A stretch of 50,205 nucleotides of DNA, taken from Bacteroidaceae bacterium (lineage in GTDB: Bacteria; Bacteroidota; Bacteroidia; Bacteroidales; Bacteroidaceae). The notes beneath the pieces are model-generated. The model did no database searches, was not told the origin of the DNA, and saw only the letters and a list, made by a program, of their open reading frames with translations. The stretch covers positions 1 to 50,205 of the forward strand of contig JAILBW010000071.1 of assembly GCA_024680695.1 (NCBI GenBank), in the 5' to 3' direction. Both the position numbers and the translations under genes were made by a program. This document shows, piece after piece, positions 14,065 to 22,883 of the stretch (the first letter of the stretch is position 1; each line of letters begins with the position of its first letter).

Positions 14065-16569
14065 ATGACCAACAATGACACGCAAACAGAAATAACAATA
14101 ACAGATATGGCAGAATACATTGAGAAACAAAACGCGGAAGTCGAAGAAGAAGGTGGCTTCCAATGGAAGGAAATCTGGACAATCGTTGTGCTCAACTGGC
14201 AATGGATTATTGCGTCGGCTTTCATTGCTTTATGTCTGGCCTTCGCATACCTTAGGTACACGCGACCTGTGTACTCATCGTCCATGAAAGTATTGATCAA
14301 GGACGACGACTCAAAGAAGAGATTCTCCAACGGACAGATGTCGCTGGAGAGCATGGGACTTATCTCGAACAGTAACGGATTCGACAATGAGTTGGAGATT
14401 CTGCGAAGCACGAGCATCAGCACCCGCGTAGTGAAGAAACTAAAGCTCTACGTTAGCTACTACATTCAGGGACGCATCCGCAAAGGTGAGCTCTATAAGG
14501 ACTCCCCCATTCTTGTGGACATGCCCGCAGAGGTGCTGGACACTCTGAATTCTGCTCTCGCCCTGAAGATTACCCAGGCTGACAACAAGTTCCACATTGA
14601 GGGTCGCGCCTACGTCCCGATGGCAAAGGAACCAATAGAGTTCGAAAACGATGTGACAAGCATGCCAAGCAGCATCAATACCCCCATCGGCACTGTTACG
14701 CTCGAGCAGAATCCCGAAGTCGAAATGACTAGCCGTGCCCTCTATGCCTACATCGTGTCGCCTACCGTTGCAGGCCGCGGATGCGCCCACAGTCTCAGTG
14801 CATCGGCCACAAGCAAGACGACGACCGTGGCTCAGATTACGTATCTCGATACGAAAAGGCAGCGAGGCATCGACTTCCTGAACGAACTCATGGAAAGCTA
14901 CAACGAGGATGCCAACGAGGACAAGAACGAGGTGGCTACGAAGACAGAGGAGTTCATCAAGGAACGACTCGACGTGATTCGCGGCGAGCTGGACATGACC
15001 GAAGGCGAACTGGAGAACTACAAGAAGAACAACGAGTTGGTGAATCTGGCCAACGATGCCACGAATGCTCTTTCCAACATCGACGAGTATCGTAAGCAGC
15101 AAGTGGAAATCCAGACGCAGATCAACATCGTCAACGGACTTATCGCATGGCTGAACAAGCCCTCAAATACGGGAGAGATTATTCCGGCAAACCTGGGAGT
15201 CAAGGATGCGAACCTCAACAAGATGATTGGCGACTACAACGACTTCGTACTCCAGCGCAACCGTCTGCTCAAGAGTTCGAGCGAGGAGCACACCTACATT
15301 CAGCGCCTGACGGCACAGATCGACGAGATGTGGCCCTCAATCAAGATGAGCGTTGAGGCCATCAAGGAAGACCTCGACCTGCAGAAGAAGAACATTGACA
15401 AGCAGTACAACAAGTTCAGTGGCCGTATCGGCAGCACACCGACTCAGGAACGCGCACTGAACAACTACACCCGACAGCAGGAAATCAAGGCTGGCCTCTA
15501 CCTAATGCTTCTCGAGAAGCGTGAGGAGAACTACATCTCCCTGAACAGTACGGCAGCAAAGGCACGTATCATCGACGAGCCGCAGTACATGGGTAAGGTA
15601 TCCCCCAAGAGCAAGATGATTATGCTTGCAGCTCTCTTGCTCGGCCTCGCCTTCCCCATCGGCATCGTCTTCCTGCGTAATCTGCTGCGCTTCCGCATCG
15701 AGGGACGCGACGACGTGGAGAAACTCACCTCCATTCCCATTCTGGCAGACATTCCCATGGCAGGCAAGGAGATGGACGGCGAACATGCTCTGGCCGTGCA
15801 GGAGAACAGCAACGACATGATGGAAGAAGCCTTCCGCGGATTGCGCACCAACCTGCGCTTCGTACTCGAAGGCGGAAAGAAGGTCATTGTCGGAACCAGC
15901 TGTATTCCCGGCGAAGGAAAGACATTCGTTGTCACAAACTTGGCAATGTCGCTCGCACTGATGGGCAAGCGCGTCATCATCGTCGGTCTGGACATCCGCA
16001 AGCCGCGTCTCGTACGCTTGTTCAATCTGCCCGCCAACAAGAAAGGTGTCACCACCTACATCAGCTCCGATGAGCAAGGCTACGACCTGCTGAAAGAGCA
16101 GATCATCTGCGGCGTGGCCAACAAGAACCTCGACGTGCTGCCGGCTGGAGTAATTCCGCCAAACCCCAGTGAGTTGATTTCCCGCGAGCAACTTGACCGC
16201 GCCATTAATCACCTGCGCGAGCACTACGACTACGTATTGCTCGACACGCCGCCCGTAGGTCTCGTCAGCGATACGCTTTCCATCGGACGTACAGCCGACA
16301 TCACGCTCTTCATCTGCCGTGCCGACTACACACCGCGCAGCAGCTTCGACCTTATCAACAGCCTGAAGCGCGACGAGAAGCTTCCCAACATCAACCTCGT
16401 GCTCAACGGCATGGACCTGAAGAAGAAGAAGTATGGCTACTACTACGGCTACGGCAAGTATGGCAAGTACGGCAAGTACGGCAAATACGGCTACGGCAAG
16501 TATGGCAAGTACGGCATCTATGGTCACTACGGCCGCACCGACGAGGGCAAGACACATACCGAGAAATAA
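14065..16569 (+). CDS. Wzc-type polysaccharide co-polymerase and tyrosine kinase
   Basis: Inner-membrane bacterial tyrosine kinase that controls polysaccharide polymerisation and export by cycles of autophosphorylation. The 834 residues show a Wzz domain with the first membrane span near residue 45 (WIIASAFIALCLAFAYL), a long periplasmic coiled coil, the second span near 520 (MLAALLLGLAFPIGIVFL), and a cytoplasmic BY-kinase domain. Walker A is GTSCIPGEGKT (about 610), Walker A' VIIVGLDIRKPRL (about 636), Walker B DYVLLDTPP (about 722). The end is a tyrosine cluster of repeated GKYGKY units from residue 789, the expected autophosphorylation tail. ATGs at 14050 and 14107 are alternatives; 14065 gives a leader of about 23 nt. 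It precedes the Wzi-like gene. Confidence 0.93.
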   Translation: MTNNDTQTEITITDMAEYIEKQNAEVEEEGGFQWKEIWTIVVLNWQWIIASAFIALCLAFAYLRYTRPVYSSSMKVLIKDDDSKKRFSNGQMSLESMGLISNSNGFDNELEILRSTSISTRVVKKLKLYVSYYIQGRIRKGELYKDSPILVDMPAEVLDTLNSALALKITQADNKFHIEGRAYVPMAKEPIEFENDVTSMPSSINTPIGTVTLEQNPEVEMTSRALYAYIVSPTVAGRGCAHSLSASATSKTTTVAQITYLDTKRQRGIDFLNELMESYNEDANEDKNEVATKTEEFIKERLDVIRGELDMTEGELENYKKNNELVNLANDATNALSNIDEYRKQQVEIQTQINIVNGLIAWLNKPSNTGEIIPANLGVKDANLNKMIGDYNDFVLQRNRLLKSSSEEHTYIQRLTAQIDEMWPSIKMSVEAIKEDLDLQKKNIDKQYNKFSGRIGSTPTQERALNNYTRQQEIKAGLYLMLLEKREENYISLNSTAAKARIIDEPQYMGKVSPKSKMIMLAALLLGLAFPIGIVFLRNLLRFRIEGRDDVEKLTSIPILADIPMAGKEMDGEHALAVQENSNDMMEEAFRGLRTNLRFVLEGGKKVIVGTSCIPGEGKTFVVTNLAMSLALMGKRVIIVGLDIRKPRLVRLFNLPANKKGVTTYISSDEQGYDLLKEQIICGVANKNLDVLPAGVIPPNPSELISREQLDRAINHLREHYDYVLLDTPPVGLVSDTLSIGRTADITLFICRADYTPRSSFDLINSLKRDEKLPNINLVLNGMDLKKKKYGYYYGYGKYGKYGKYGKYGYGKYGKYGIYGHYGRTDEGKTHTEK

Positions 16570-16651
16570 TCAATTCCCCCCTTCCGCACCCTTGCTGTCC
16601 TTCCGTATCCGACCGGAGCAGCGAGGGTGCATCATAAAAACGCTTCGGAAG

Positions 16652-18148
16652 ATGAATAAACACTGGTATCTTCCTCTGCTCATCCTCCCCCTGACGGCAA
16701 ACGCACAGATAAGCCGTTTTGGGGAGGATGTGTCGTATCGTGCCGAACTAGTCGGCACTACGGGCAGCGGTTCTCACGCGCCCTTCTGGTTCACAAACAA
16801 CCGTTATGGCCTAGGGGCGCCCGAGAATGGCTACGGCTATCTGAGGGCATCCGTCCTTCGTGCAACGGAAGCCGATGCTACGCGCAACTGGCGACTGGGC
16901 TACGGTGCGGACGTCGCAGTGGCTGCGGGGATGCAGAGCCACGCAATTCTGCAGCAGCTGTATGCCGACATCGAATGGCAAGCTCTGCGCCTGAGCATCG
17001 GACAGAAAGAACGCCCAATGGAGCTGAAGAGCCAGACGCTGAGCAGCGGAGCCATGACCTCCGGCATCAATGCACGCCCGCTGCCGCAAGTGCGATTGGA
17101 ACTGCCCGAATTCTGGCTCATTCCTGGCACGCGCGACTGGCTAGCCGTCAAGGCACATATTGCCTACGGATGCTACACCGACAACGGCTGGCAGCGCGAC
17201 TTCACGACAGGGACGCAGCATCCCTACACGGCAAACTCGCTATACCATTCGAAAGCCGGATTCTTGCGCGTCGGCAACAAGGACAAGTTTCCGCTCACGC
17301 TGACGGGAGGACTGGAAATGAGCTGCCAGTTCGGCGGAGAGGCATGGAACCTGAAGGACAGGCCAGACCACTCTGGGCCATTCGACCCGCACCAAAAGCT
17401 GAACAGCGGCCTGAAGTCCTTCTGGCATGCACTTGTCCCAGGAGGTAACGACGTGAACGATGGCGACTACAACAATTCGGAAGGGAATCAACTGGGTTCA
17501 TGGCATCTGCGTCTCGACTACGAAGGTGCCGGATGGAGCGTCGGCGCGTATGCCGAACACTTTTTCGACGACCATTCGCAGATGTTCATGCAGTACCCTT
17601 GGCGCGACATGCTTTACGGCATCGAGGGACGTCTGCCGAAAAATCCCGTGCTTTCGGCCATTGTCTATGAACACCTGCGCACCACCCACCAGAGCGGCCC
17701 CATCTACCACGATGCCACAGCCACAATGCCCGAAGACATCTTTGGCATCGACAACTACTACAATCATCAGATCTACGGAGGCTGGCAGCATGCAGGATTC
17801 TCGATGGGCCATGCCCTGCTCCTCTCGCCACTCTACAACACGTCGAAGAAGATTGTGTTCCTCGACACCCGCGTGCTGGCACACCACATCGGGATACAGG
17901 GCGAGCCCACCCGCGAACTGGGCTATCGCGTACTTTATACCCACGCAAAGAGCCTGGGATTCTACGACATGCCACGCACCGAGCCTGCCAAGGGCGACTT
18001 CCTGCTTGCCGAGGTGACGTATCGTCCGCATCAGGTGGAGGGACTGGGCGTAAGTGCAGCCTTTGGCCAAAACTGGGGAACGCTGCTGGGAAAGGCGAGC
18101 GGTGCCATGCTCACGCTCTCCTACTCGGGATGGATAGGGAAGAAATAA
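16652..18148 (+). CDS. Wzi-family capsule assembly protein (outer-membrane barrel)
   Basis: A 498-residue exported protein (signal peptide MNKHWYLPLLILPLTANAQ) with alternating hydrophobic strands typical of a beta-barrel, starting SYRAELVGTTGSGSHAPFWF and ending LTLSYSGWIG. This opening and the GLGA/NRYG pattern match the capsule assembly Wzi family of Bacteroidetes. E. coli Wzi is an outer-membrane lectin that attaches capsule; here the same is inferred. The gene follows the Wzc gene by 82 bp, consistent with an export role. Start chosen at the ATG giving a signal peptide; the frame upstream overlaps wzc. Confidence 0.85.
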   Translation: MNKHWYLPLLILPLTANAQISRFGEDVSYRAELVGTTGSGSHAPFWFTNNRYGLGAPENGYGYLRASVLRATEADATRNWRLGYGADVAVAAGMQSHAILQQLYADIEWQALRLSIGQKERPMELKSQTLSSGAMTSGINARPLPQVRLELPEFWLIPGTRDWLAVKAHIAYGCYTDNGWQRDFTTGTQHPYTANSLYHSKAGFLRVGNKDKFPLTLTGGLEMSCQFGGEAWNLKDRPDHSGPFDPHQKLNSGLKSFWHALVPGGNDVNDGDYNNSEGNQLGSWHLRLDYEGAGWSVGAYAEHFFDDHSQMFMQYPWRDMLYGIEGRLPKNPVLSAIVYEHLRTTHQSGPIYHDATATMPEDIFGIDNYYNHQIYGGWQHAGFSMGHALLLSPLYNTSKKIVFLDTRVLAHHIGIQGEPTRELGYRVLYTHAKSLGFYDMPRTEPAKGDFLLAEVTYRPHQVEGLGVSAAFGQNWGTLLGKASGAMLTLSYSGWIGKK

Positions 18149-18185
18149 ACATTGAAGACAGAAGAGAGAGTAGAAGACAGAAGAT

Positions 18186-18611
18186 ATGAGAAGACTTGCA
18201 TACCTTATATTATATATAGGTGTCGTAACGACGATGTGCACGGCCTGCGAAAGCAAGTGGGACGAGAACGGCGACCTCGACGGCATGTGGCAGTTGACAG
18301 AGTGGCGCGACCGCACGAGCGGCATGGTGCTGAAGACAAACGCCGACAGCGTGTACTATTGCGTGCAGCTGAAGTTGATAAAGTTCCAGAACATGGCGCA
18401 GCAGTTCTACTATCTGTGCTACTTCACTCAAACGCCCGACAGCCTCATCATCGGCAAGGTCACCACATGGCCCACGAACGAGGAAAAGGCATTCACGGAA
18501 CTTGCCCCCTATGGTGTTCCGGCCAACGGACGTTTCCACATCGACGCCCTGTCGCGAAAGCACATGCGGCTGAGCAGCGACGACGCTTTTCTCACGTTCA
18601 GGAAATACTGA
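18186..18611 (+). CDS. Lipocalin-like lipoprotein (141 residues)
   Basis: A short lipoprotein with signal peptide and Cys near residue 21 (MCTACESKWDE). The mature part, starting DGMWQLTEWRDRTSG and continuing through beta strands to LSSDDAFLTFRKY, resembles the lipocalin-like/DUF4847 proteins of Bacteroidetes. Ligand unknown. It follows the Wzi-like gene by 37 bp and is likely in the wzc-wzi transcript. Confidence 0.75.
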   Translation: MRRLAYLILYIGVVTTMCTACESKWDENGDLDGMWQLTEWRDRTSGMVLKTNADSVYYCVQLKLIKFQNMAQQFYYLCYFTQTPDSLIIGKVTTWPTNEEKAFTELAPYGVPANGRFHIDALSRKHMRLSSDDAFLTFRKY

Positions 18612-18663
18612 TTCGAAGGCTTGCTTCGGATAATTCTGCCCCAAGCACGGATAATCACAACGC

Positions 18664-18686
18664 CAAGTGTCGGATTCCGACGCTTG
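18664..18686. terminator. Hairpin between the lipocalin-like gene and the glycosyltransferase gene
   Basis: Stem CAAGTGTCGGA / TCCGACGCTTG (one G-U) with a very tight turn, followed on the plus strand after 12 nt by TTTTTA. It lies between convergent genes. Moderate support only. Confidence 0.45.
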
Positions 18687-18728
18687 ACGGATGGTGGTTT
18701 TTATTCCAAGGAGACGAAGGGAGTGTAA

Positions 18729-19496
18729 TCAGATCAGGCTCTTGCGAAGCCCACGCACGGCATAGAACATGTAGTAGTATATCGAGCGCCAAACGCTGAT
18801 ATGCTCGATTTCGCGATACACTATCCACTGCCAAGGCACGATGCGCAACTTGTTCGAAGTCACGGAATCGCCACGCACCCGGTAGAGTGCCAGCACGGTC
18901 TGCGTGCTGCGGGCGATGTAGCCGCTCTTCAGGACTGAAAGCCAGAAGGCGTAGTCCTCGTGGTGAATGTTCTCGAAGTAGTACTTCCCCACTTTGCGCA
19001 CATCGAACATTCCCGTCAGATTGCCGATGACATTGCCGTAGAGCAGCTGCTGATAGCTGGTCGTGTCGGGAGTGGAAACGACGCGAGCCGAACGGCGCCC
19101 TTTCTCGTCGATCTTCTCGTAGTCGGAGAACACCACTGCCGTGCGGTTGTCATGGAAGAAATAAGGTATCTGCTGCGAGAGTTTCTCGCGGAGCCACATA
19201 TCGTCGCTGTCGAGGAAGGCAATAAATTCGCCCTTCGCACGCTGGATTCCAAAGTTTCGCGGCGCGGAGGGCATACCTACGGGATCGTCATTGATAAGCA
19301 GTTGGATGCGATTGTCCTGTCGGGCATAGGCTCGAACAACGTCGCACGAATGGTCCGTGCTGCCGTCGTCCACGACCAGCAGCTCCCAATGGGGATAGGT
19401 CTGTCCCATGACGGATTCGATGGCCTTGCCCACAAACTTCTCCGAGTTGTGCATGGGCATGATTACCGAAACGAGATGATGGCCGTGCTTTGTCAT
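18729..19496 (-). CDS. Glycosyltransferase family 2 (GT-A fold)
   Basis: A 255-residue cytoplasmic transferase likely adding a sugar to the lipid-linked repeat unit. It begins VSVIMPMHNSEKFVGKAIES, has DDGSTD (residues 43-48), NFGIQRAKGEFIAFLDSDDMW with the DxD-type metal site DSDD (96-99), and ENIHHEDYAFWL, the usual acceptor-side ED motif. Sugar and linkage cannot be told. It is the last gene of the polysaccharide cluster but is separated from the others by the array at 19620-19741, so it may be expressed on its own. Confidence 0.9.
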   Translation of the reverse strand: MTKHGHHLVSVIMPMHNSEKFVGKAIESVMGQTYPHWELLVVDDGSTDHSCDVVRAYARQDNRIQLLINDDPVGMPSAPRNFGIQRAKGEFIAFLDSDDMWLREKLSQQIPYFFHDNRTAVVFSDYEKIDEKGRRSARVVSTPDTTSYQQLLYGNVIGNLTGMFDVRKVGKYYFENIHHEDYAFWLSVLKSGYIARSTQTVLALYRVRGDSVTSNKLRIVPWQWIVYREIEHISVWRSIYYYMFYAVRGLRKSLI

Positions 19497-19619
19497 ACAA
19501 ATGTTTTTGCGTCCCTTTTATCTTAAGAACGGAAAAAGGGGGCACTTTATTATGTCACACAAGGTTTTTTTCCACGATAAACTTTATCACGGAAAAAAAT
19601 AGCGTGTCGCGGGAAGCGG

Positions 19620-19741
19620 TCCCACGCGTGGGAATGGCTCTTCCCACGCGTGGGAAAAGTTCCTGCTTGCTGTAGTTTCTCTCGACACTTGCGCAAGCAA
19701 ACGCTCACACTTGCTGTAGTTTTTCTCTTTACTACAGCAAG
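19620..19741 (+). repeat. Mosaic 22-bp-phased dyad array
   Basis: Six dyads whose centres fall exactly every 22 bp: TCCCACGCGTGGGA at 19626.5 and 19648.5, CTTGC|TGTAG at 19670.5, CTTGC|GCAAG at 19692.5, CTTGC|TGTAG at 19714.5 and CTACA|GCAAG at 19736.5. Core sequences differ but phase is strictly kept. It sits in the 254-bp gap inside the polysaccharide cluster; the rest of that gap (19497-19619) holds no gene. Confidence 0.85.
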
Positions 19742-19750
19742 TATGGGAGA

Positions 19751-20563
19751 CTACTGCCTTCGGTGCAGCATCTGGCGAACGCCACCCATCATCGTTGCCA
19801 GCATATACGTCGCGAAGAAGCGGAACGAATAGCGGCAAGGTCGGGCTGCGTATATCTTTGTCGCCTTGCACAGGCGGAGCAGCATGTTGGTGAAGTGGTA
19901 CCAGACGGACCTATTGGCGTAGTAGGCGCTCGAGGCACGCTGCCGATACTTGTACAGGACGTCGCGAGCCGTGAAACTGACTGTCTTCATACGGTCGGAG
20001 ACAAGCAGCATGAACTGGCTGTCTTCGCCGTTGCGCAGGTCGGGGTCGAACCGGCGGTCGCCAATCACATCCCGATGGATGAGCTTGCCCCAGCAGACGT
20101 AGAAATACTGTCGGACAGCCTGAAACGGGACGTTACGCGCGTTCTCGCGGAAAGCGTTGGCGATGTAGATGGGACGGAGCGTCGTGCTTCCGTCGTCGAA
20201 TGCCGCTACGTAGGGCAAGGCGATGGTCTCGGGCGAGGCCACCGCAAGCAGGGCCTCCAGATAGCGCTCCGAGACGAGGTCGTCGTCGTCGACGAAGCAG
20301 ACATACTCGCCCGCAGCCTCGTCAAGCCCGCGGTTCCGCGCCAGACTCACGCCGTTGGGTTCGTTGTAGATGAGGCGGCACGGGAGGGCGGGATGCTTTG
20401 CCAGGAAACTCTCTACCTGCGACAGATAGGGTTCCCTCGGTCCGTTCAGCACCACGAGCACTTCGTAGAGCGCATGGTCGAGCGTCTGGGCATCGAGCGC
20501 CTCGAGGCACTCCCACAGGAAGTTGCCGGGCTTGTACGTCGGCAGCACCACACTAATCTTCAT
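19751..20563 (-). CDS. Glycosyltransferase family 2
   Basis: A 270-residue GT-A transferase: KISVVLPTYKPGNFLWECL at the start, VSLARNRGLDEAAGEYVCF, and the acidic metal site VDDDD (91-95). Further on come WGKLIHRDVIG and RNGEDSQFML, the catalytic ED motif. The start at 20563 follows a good GGGAGG Shine-Dalgarno-like stretch. The open frame upstream runs into the next glycosyltransferase gene and is not used. It ends 10 bp from the mosaic array. Confidence 0.9.
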   Translation of the reverse strand: MKISVVLPTYKPGNFLWECLEALDAQTLDHALYEVLVVLNGPREPYLSQVESFLAKHPALPCRLIYNEPNGVSLARNRGLDEAAGEYVCFVDDDDLVSERYLEALLAVASPETIALPYVAAFDDGSTTLRPIYIANAFRENARNVPFQAVRQYFYVCWGKLIHRDVIGDRRFDPDLRNGEDSQFMLLVSDRMKTVSFTARDVLYKYRQRASSAYYANRSVWYHFTNMLLRLCKATKIYAARPCRYSFRFFATYMLATMMGGVRQMLHRRQ

Positions 20564-20580
20564 ATCCACTCCCTCCCTTT

Positions 20581-21669
20581 TCATTTTCTTGCGTACTCGG
20601 CCAGATACTTCCCGACCGTCGTGCTGATGTGGTGAGGCTGGAACGAGGCGCGGCATCGCCTTCTCATCCCTTCGGTCTCCTCCCGGTTCATGGCAAGGAA
20701 GCGCCGCATCGTCCGATAGTATTCCTCCTCGCTGCTGTCCTTTGACAGGAGTCCGTTCTCTCCGTCGCGCAGGACATTCACCACTCCCCCCACGGGACTG
20801 CAGACGGGAATGCAGCCCACGGCCAGCGACTCGAGCAGCGTGATGGGCAGCCCCTCCCACAACGAGGGCAGGCACATGGCGTCGGCCTTGGCCATCAGCG
20901 AAGGCACATCGCTGCGCAGGCCGAGGTAGCGGATTCGCTCCGAGAAGTATGGGCGCAGCGCCTGCAGGATGGCGTCGTCCTCCTCCTTTCCCGCGATCAG
21001 CAACACCACATCGTGTCCCTCGTCGATAAGTCGGCGAAACACTCTCACCAGCACCATCTGGTTCTTCTGCTCCGTGATGCGGCCCGGATGCAGAAACACA
21101 CTTGTCTCTGTCGTCAGACGCGCCTCATCGACGGGGTTGAGGGCATCATCGACCTCAGGCATCGGGATGCCGTTCTCGCACAAAGCACTCTTGCAACCAT
21201 ACAGCTCGGTGAAAGATTGCTGGCTGGCCGGCGAGATGGTGATGGCCGGCACTCGACCGAGACGGAATATCATCTTCTTTACGAAGAAGAAACGTGCGTC
21301 CCACTTGAAGTTCTCCTGCTTCGCATCGTTATGAAACGTGTAGAAGAACTTCTGGCGAGGCAGCATCAGCAGGGCGAAGAGGTAGTAATAGAGGAAGCCA
21401 TGCAGTTGCACCACATCGAAGTGGCCTCGCCTGATGTAGCGATATATGGCGACCACCTCCCGAAGCGAGAAACCCGTACTCCCCTTCCCCAGCGTGTCGC
21501 GATGCACACCTTCCGCAAGGCGGAACCAGAAGATGTCGTCGTCCTTCGGCTGATATATGGAGCAGACGGTGACATCGTGCCCTTGCCGGGCCATTTCGTT
21601 GGCCAGAGAGGTGATGACGGCTTCGATGCCGCCGCCCTGCATCGAGGGATGTATGTGCAATATCTTCAT
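20581..21669 (-). CDS. Glycosyltransferase family 4 (GT-B fold)
   Basis: A 362-residue retaining-type transferase starting MKILHIHPSMQGGGIEAVIT, the usual N-terminal acceptor domain with glycine-rich loop. The C-terminal donor domain holds PGRITEQKNQMVL and the PSLWEGLPITLLESLAVG segment with the E-x7-E type motif. Probably extends the repeat unit of the surface polysaccharide. Operon position: 17 bp before the GT2 gene and 20 bp after the EpsG-like gene. Confidence 0.9.
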   Translation of the reverse strand: MKILHIHPSMQGGGIEAVITSLANEMARQGHDVTVCSIYQPKDDDIFWFRLAEGVHRDTLGKGSTGFSLREVVAIYRYIRRGHFDVVQLHGFLYYYLFALLMLPRQKFFYTFHNDAKQENFKWDARFFFVKKMIFRLGRVPAITISPASQQSFTELYGCKSALCENGIPMPEVDDALNPVDEARLTTETSVFLHPGRITEQKNQMVLVRVFRRLIDEGHDVVLLIAGKEEDDAILQALRPYFSERIRYLGLRSDVPSLMAKADAMCLPSLWEGLPITLLESLAVGCIPVCSPVGGVVNVLRDGENGLLSKDSSEEEYYRTMRRFLAMNREETEGMRRRCRASFQPHHISTTVGKYLAEYARK

Positions 21670-21689
21670 CGTCGTTTTCTTTTTGGTGA

Positions 21690-22859
21690 CTATTTCGCGG
21701 CTCCCAGATAGGCCACGTAGAACGAATAGAGCAAGGCATACCAGATGCCGGCAAGCGTAAACAGCAAGGTGAACTTGCGGAAGCGCGGGTACCTGCCACT
21801 CTGCCAAAGCCAGGCCATCACGATGCTGGCCGGGATGAACCCGAAGCGGAGGAAGCGGATGTAGAAGTTGCGGGTGTTCATCTCGAGGCTAAACAGGAAG
21901 ACGGACGCCGACGCAACGATATAAAACAGCAGGCGGCCAAAGAAGCGGATGTCGGCAGGCACCAGGGGCTGCGCCTCGTCGCCCTCTTCGCCGTCGGCCT
22001 CGTCGGTGAGCACACTCATCTTGTATCCGACAAACGCAAGCAGATAGTACGGAATGCACTCCAGCGCAAGCTGAAGTCGATAAGCGAAGCCTATCTCGTC
22101 GCCTTCCTCGATCAGATACGTCATGCCAGCCGTTGCACCGGTGTTGCGAGCGTTGGGATCGACGGCGCTATTCATGAACTGCGCCAGCATTAGCTGCGAG
22201 ATGAGCACCAGGAACGGGTAGGCCATCAGAAGCAGAAGGAAGGTGCGGCGGTTGAGCAGCTTGGGCGAGAGTGCAAGCAGAATGAGCGCGATGCCGAAGG
22301 CCGACGACTTGTGGAAGAAGAACGAGGCAATCAGGAGCAGGAACCCCAGCATCAGCGAGATCAGGACGCGCCCACCCACCGATTTACTGATGAGCGACGC
22401 ACCCAGATACATCATGGCAAAAGCCAGCGAGACACGAGCGTAGCCGAAGTAGATCATCCACGTCATGCAGAAGATGCACAGCACCAGGTCGCCCCGCAGG
22501 GAAATGTGCTTCAGCAAGAGACACAGGAGGTACAGGGCCATGCCCCATACCACCGCCCGGAATACGACGTAATTGGGCGACAGGTAATTGGCAATAAGGT
22601 AGTAAACCTCCTCGAGCGACGTGTTGTAGCCGTCTTCATAGACGAGGTTCATATACATCTCGGCATAGTGGAACCAGTCGGTGTTCCAGAAGGAGAACAG
22701 GCAGAAGACCGCCGCCGTCAGTATAATAAGGTATCTGCGCCAAGGGCTCAGGGCGTATGGCTCCTTCAAGCCTTTCCTGCACAACAGGAGCAGGAATCCA
22801 ACCATCAAGAGGTTGGAGAACACCAGTATCGGTAGTGGCTCGAGGTACGTCAGCTCCAT
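21690..22859 (-). CDS. EpsG-family polysaccharide polymerase (Wzy-like)
   Basis: A 389-residue membrane protein with about ten hydrophobic helices. The motif FWNTDWFHYAEMY and the hydrophobic stretches (YFGYARVSLAFAMMYLGASL, FLLLIASFFFHKSSAFGIAL) match the EpsG family. The F-H-K-S-S/T motif in a helix loop is typical. Such proteins polymerise repeat units on the outer face of the inner membrane. The operon has no other polymerase candidate, which supports the role. Confidence 0.85.
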   Translation of the reverse strand: MELTYLEPLPILVFSNLLMVGFLLLLCRKGLKEPYALSPWRRYLIILTAAVFCLFSFWNTDWFHYAEMYMNLVYEDGYNTSLEEVYYLIANYLSPNYVVFRAVVWGMALYLLCLLLKHISLRGDLVLCIFCMTWMIYFGYARVSLAFAMMYLGASLISKSVGGRVLISLMLGFLLLIASFFFHKSSAFGIALILLALSPKLLNRRTFLLLLMAYPFLVLISQLMLAQFMNSAVDPNARNTGATAGMTYLIEEGDEIGFAYRLQLALECIPYYLLAFVGYKMSVLTDEADGEEGDEAQPLVPADIRFFGRLLFYIVASASVFLFSLEMNTRNFYIRFLRFGFIPASIVMAWLWQSGRYPRFRKFTLLFTLAGIWYALLYSFYVAYLGAAK

Positions 22860-22883
22860 TTGGCGACTTCTTTTCTTTGCGTT

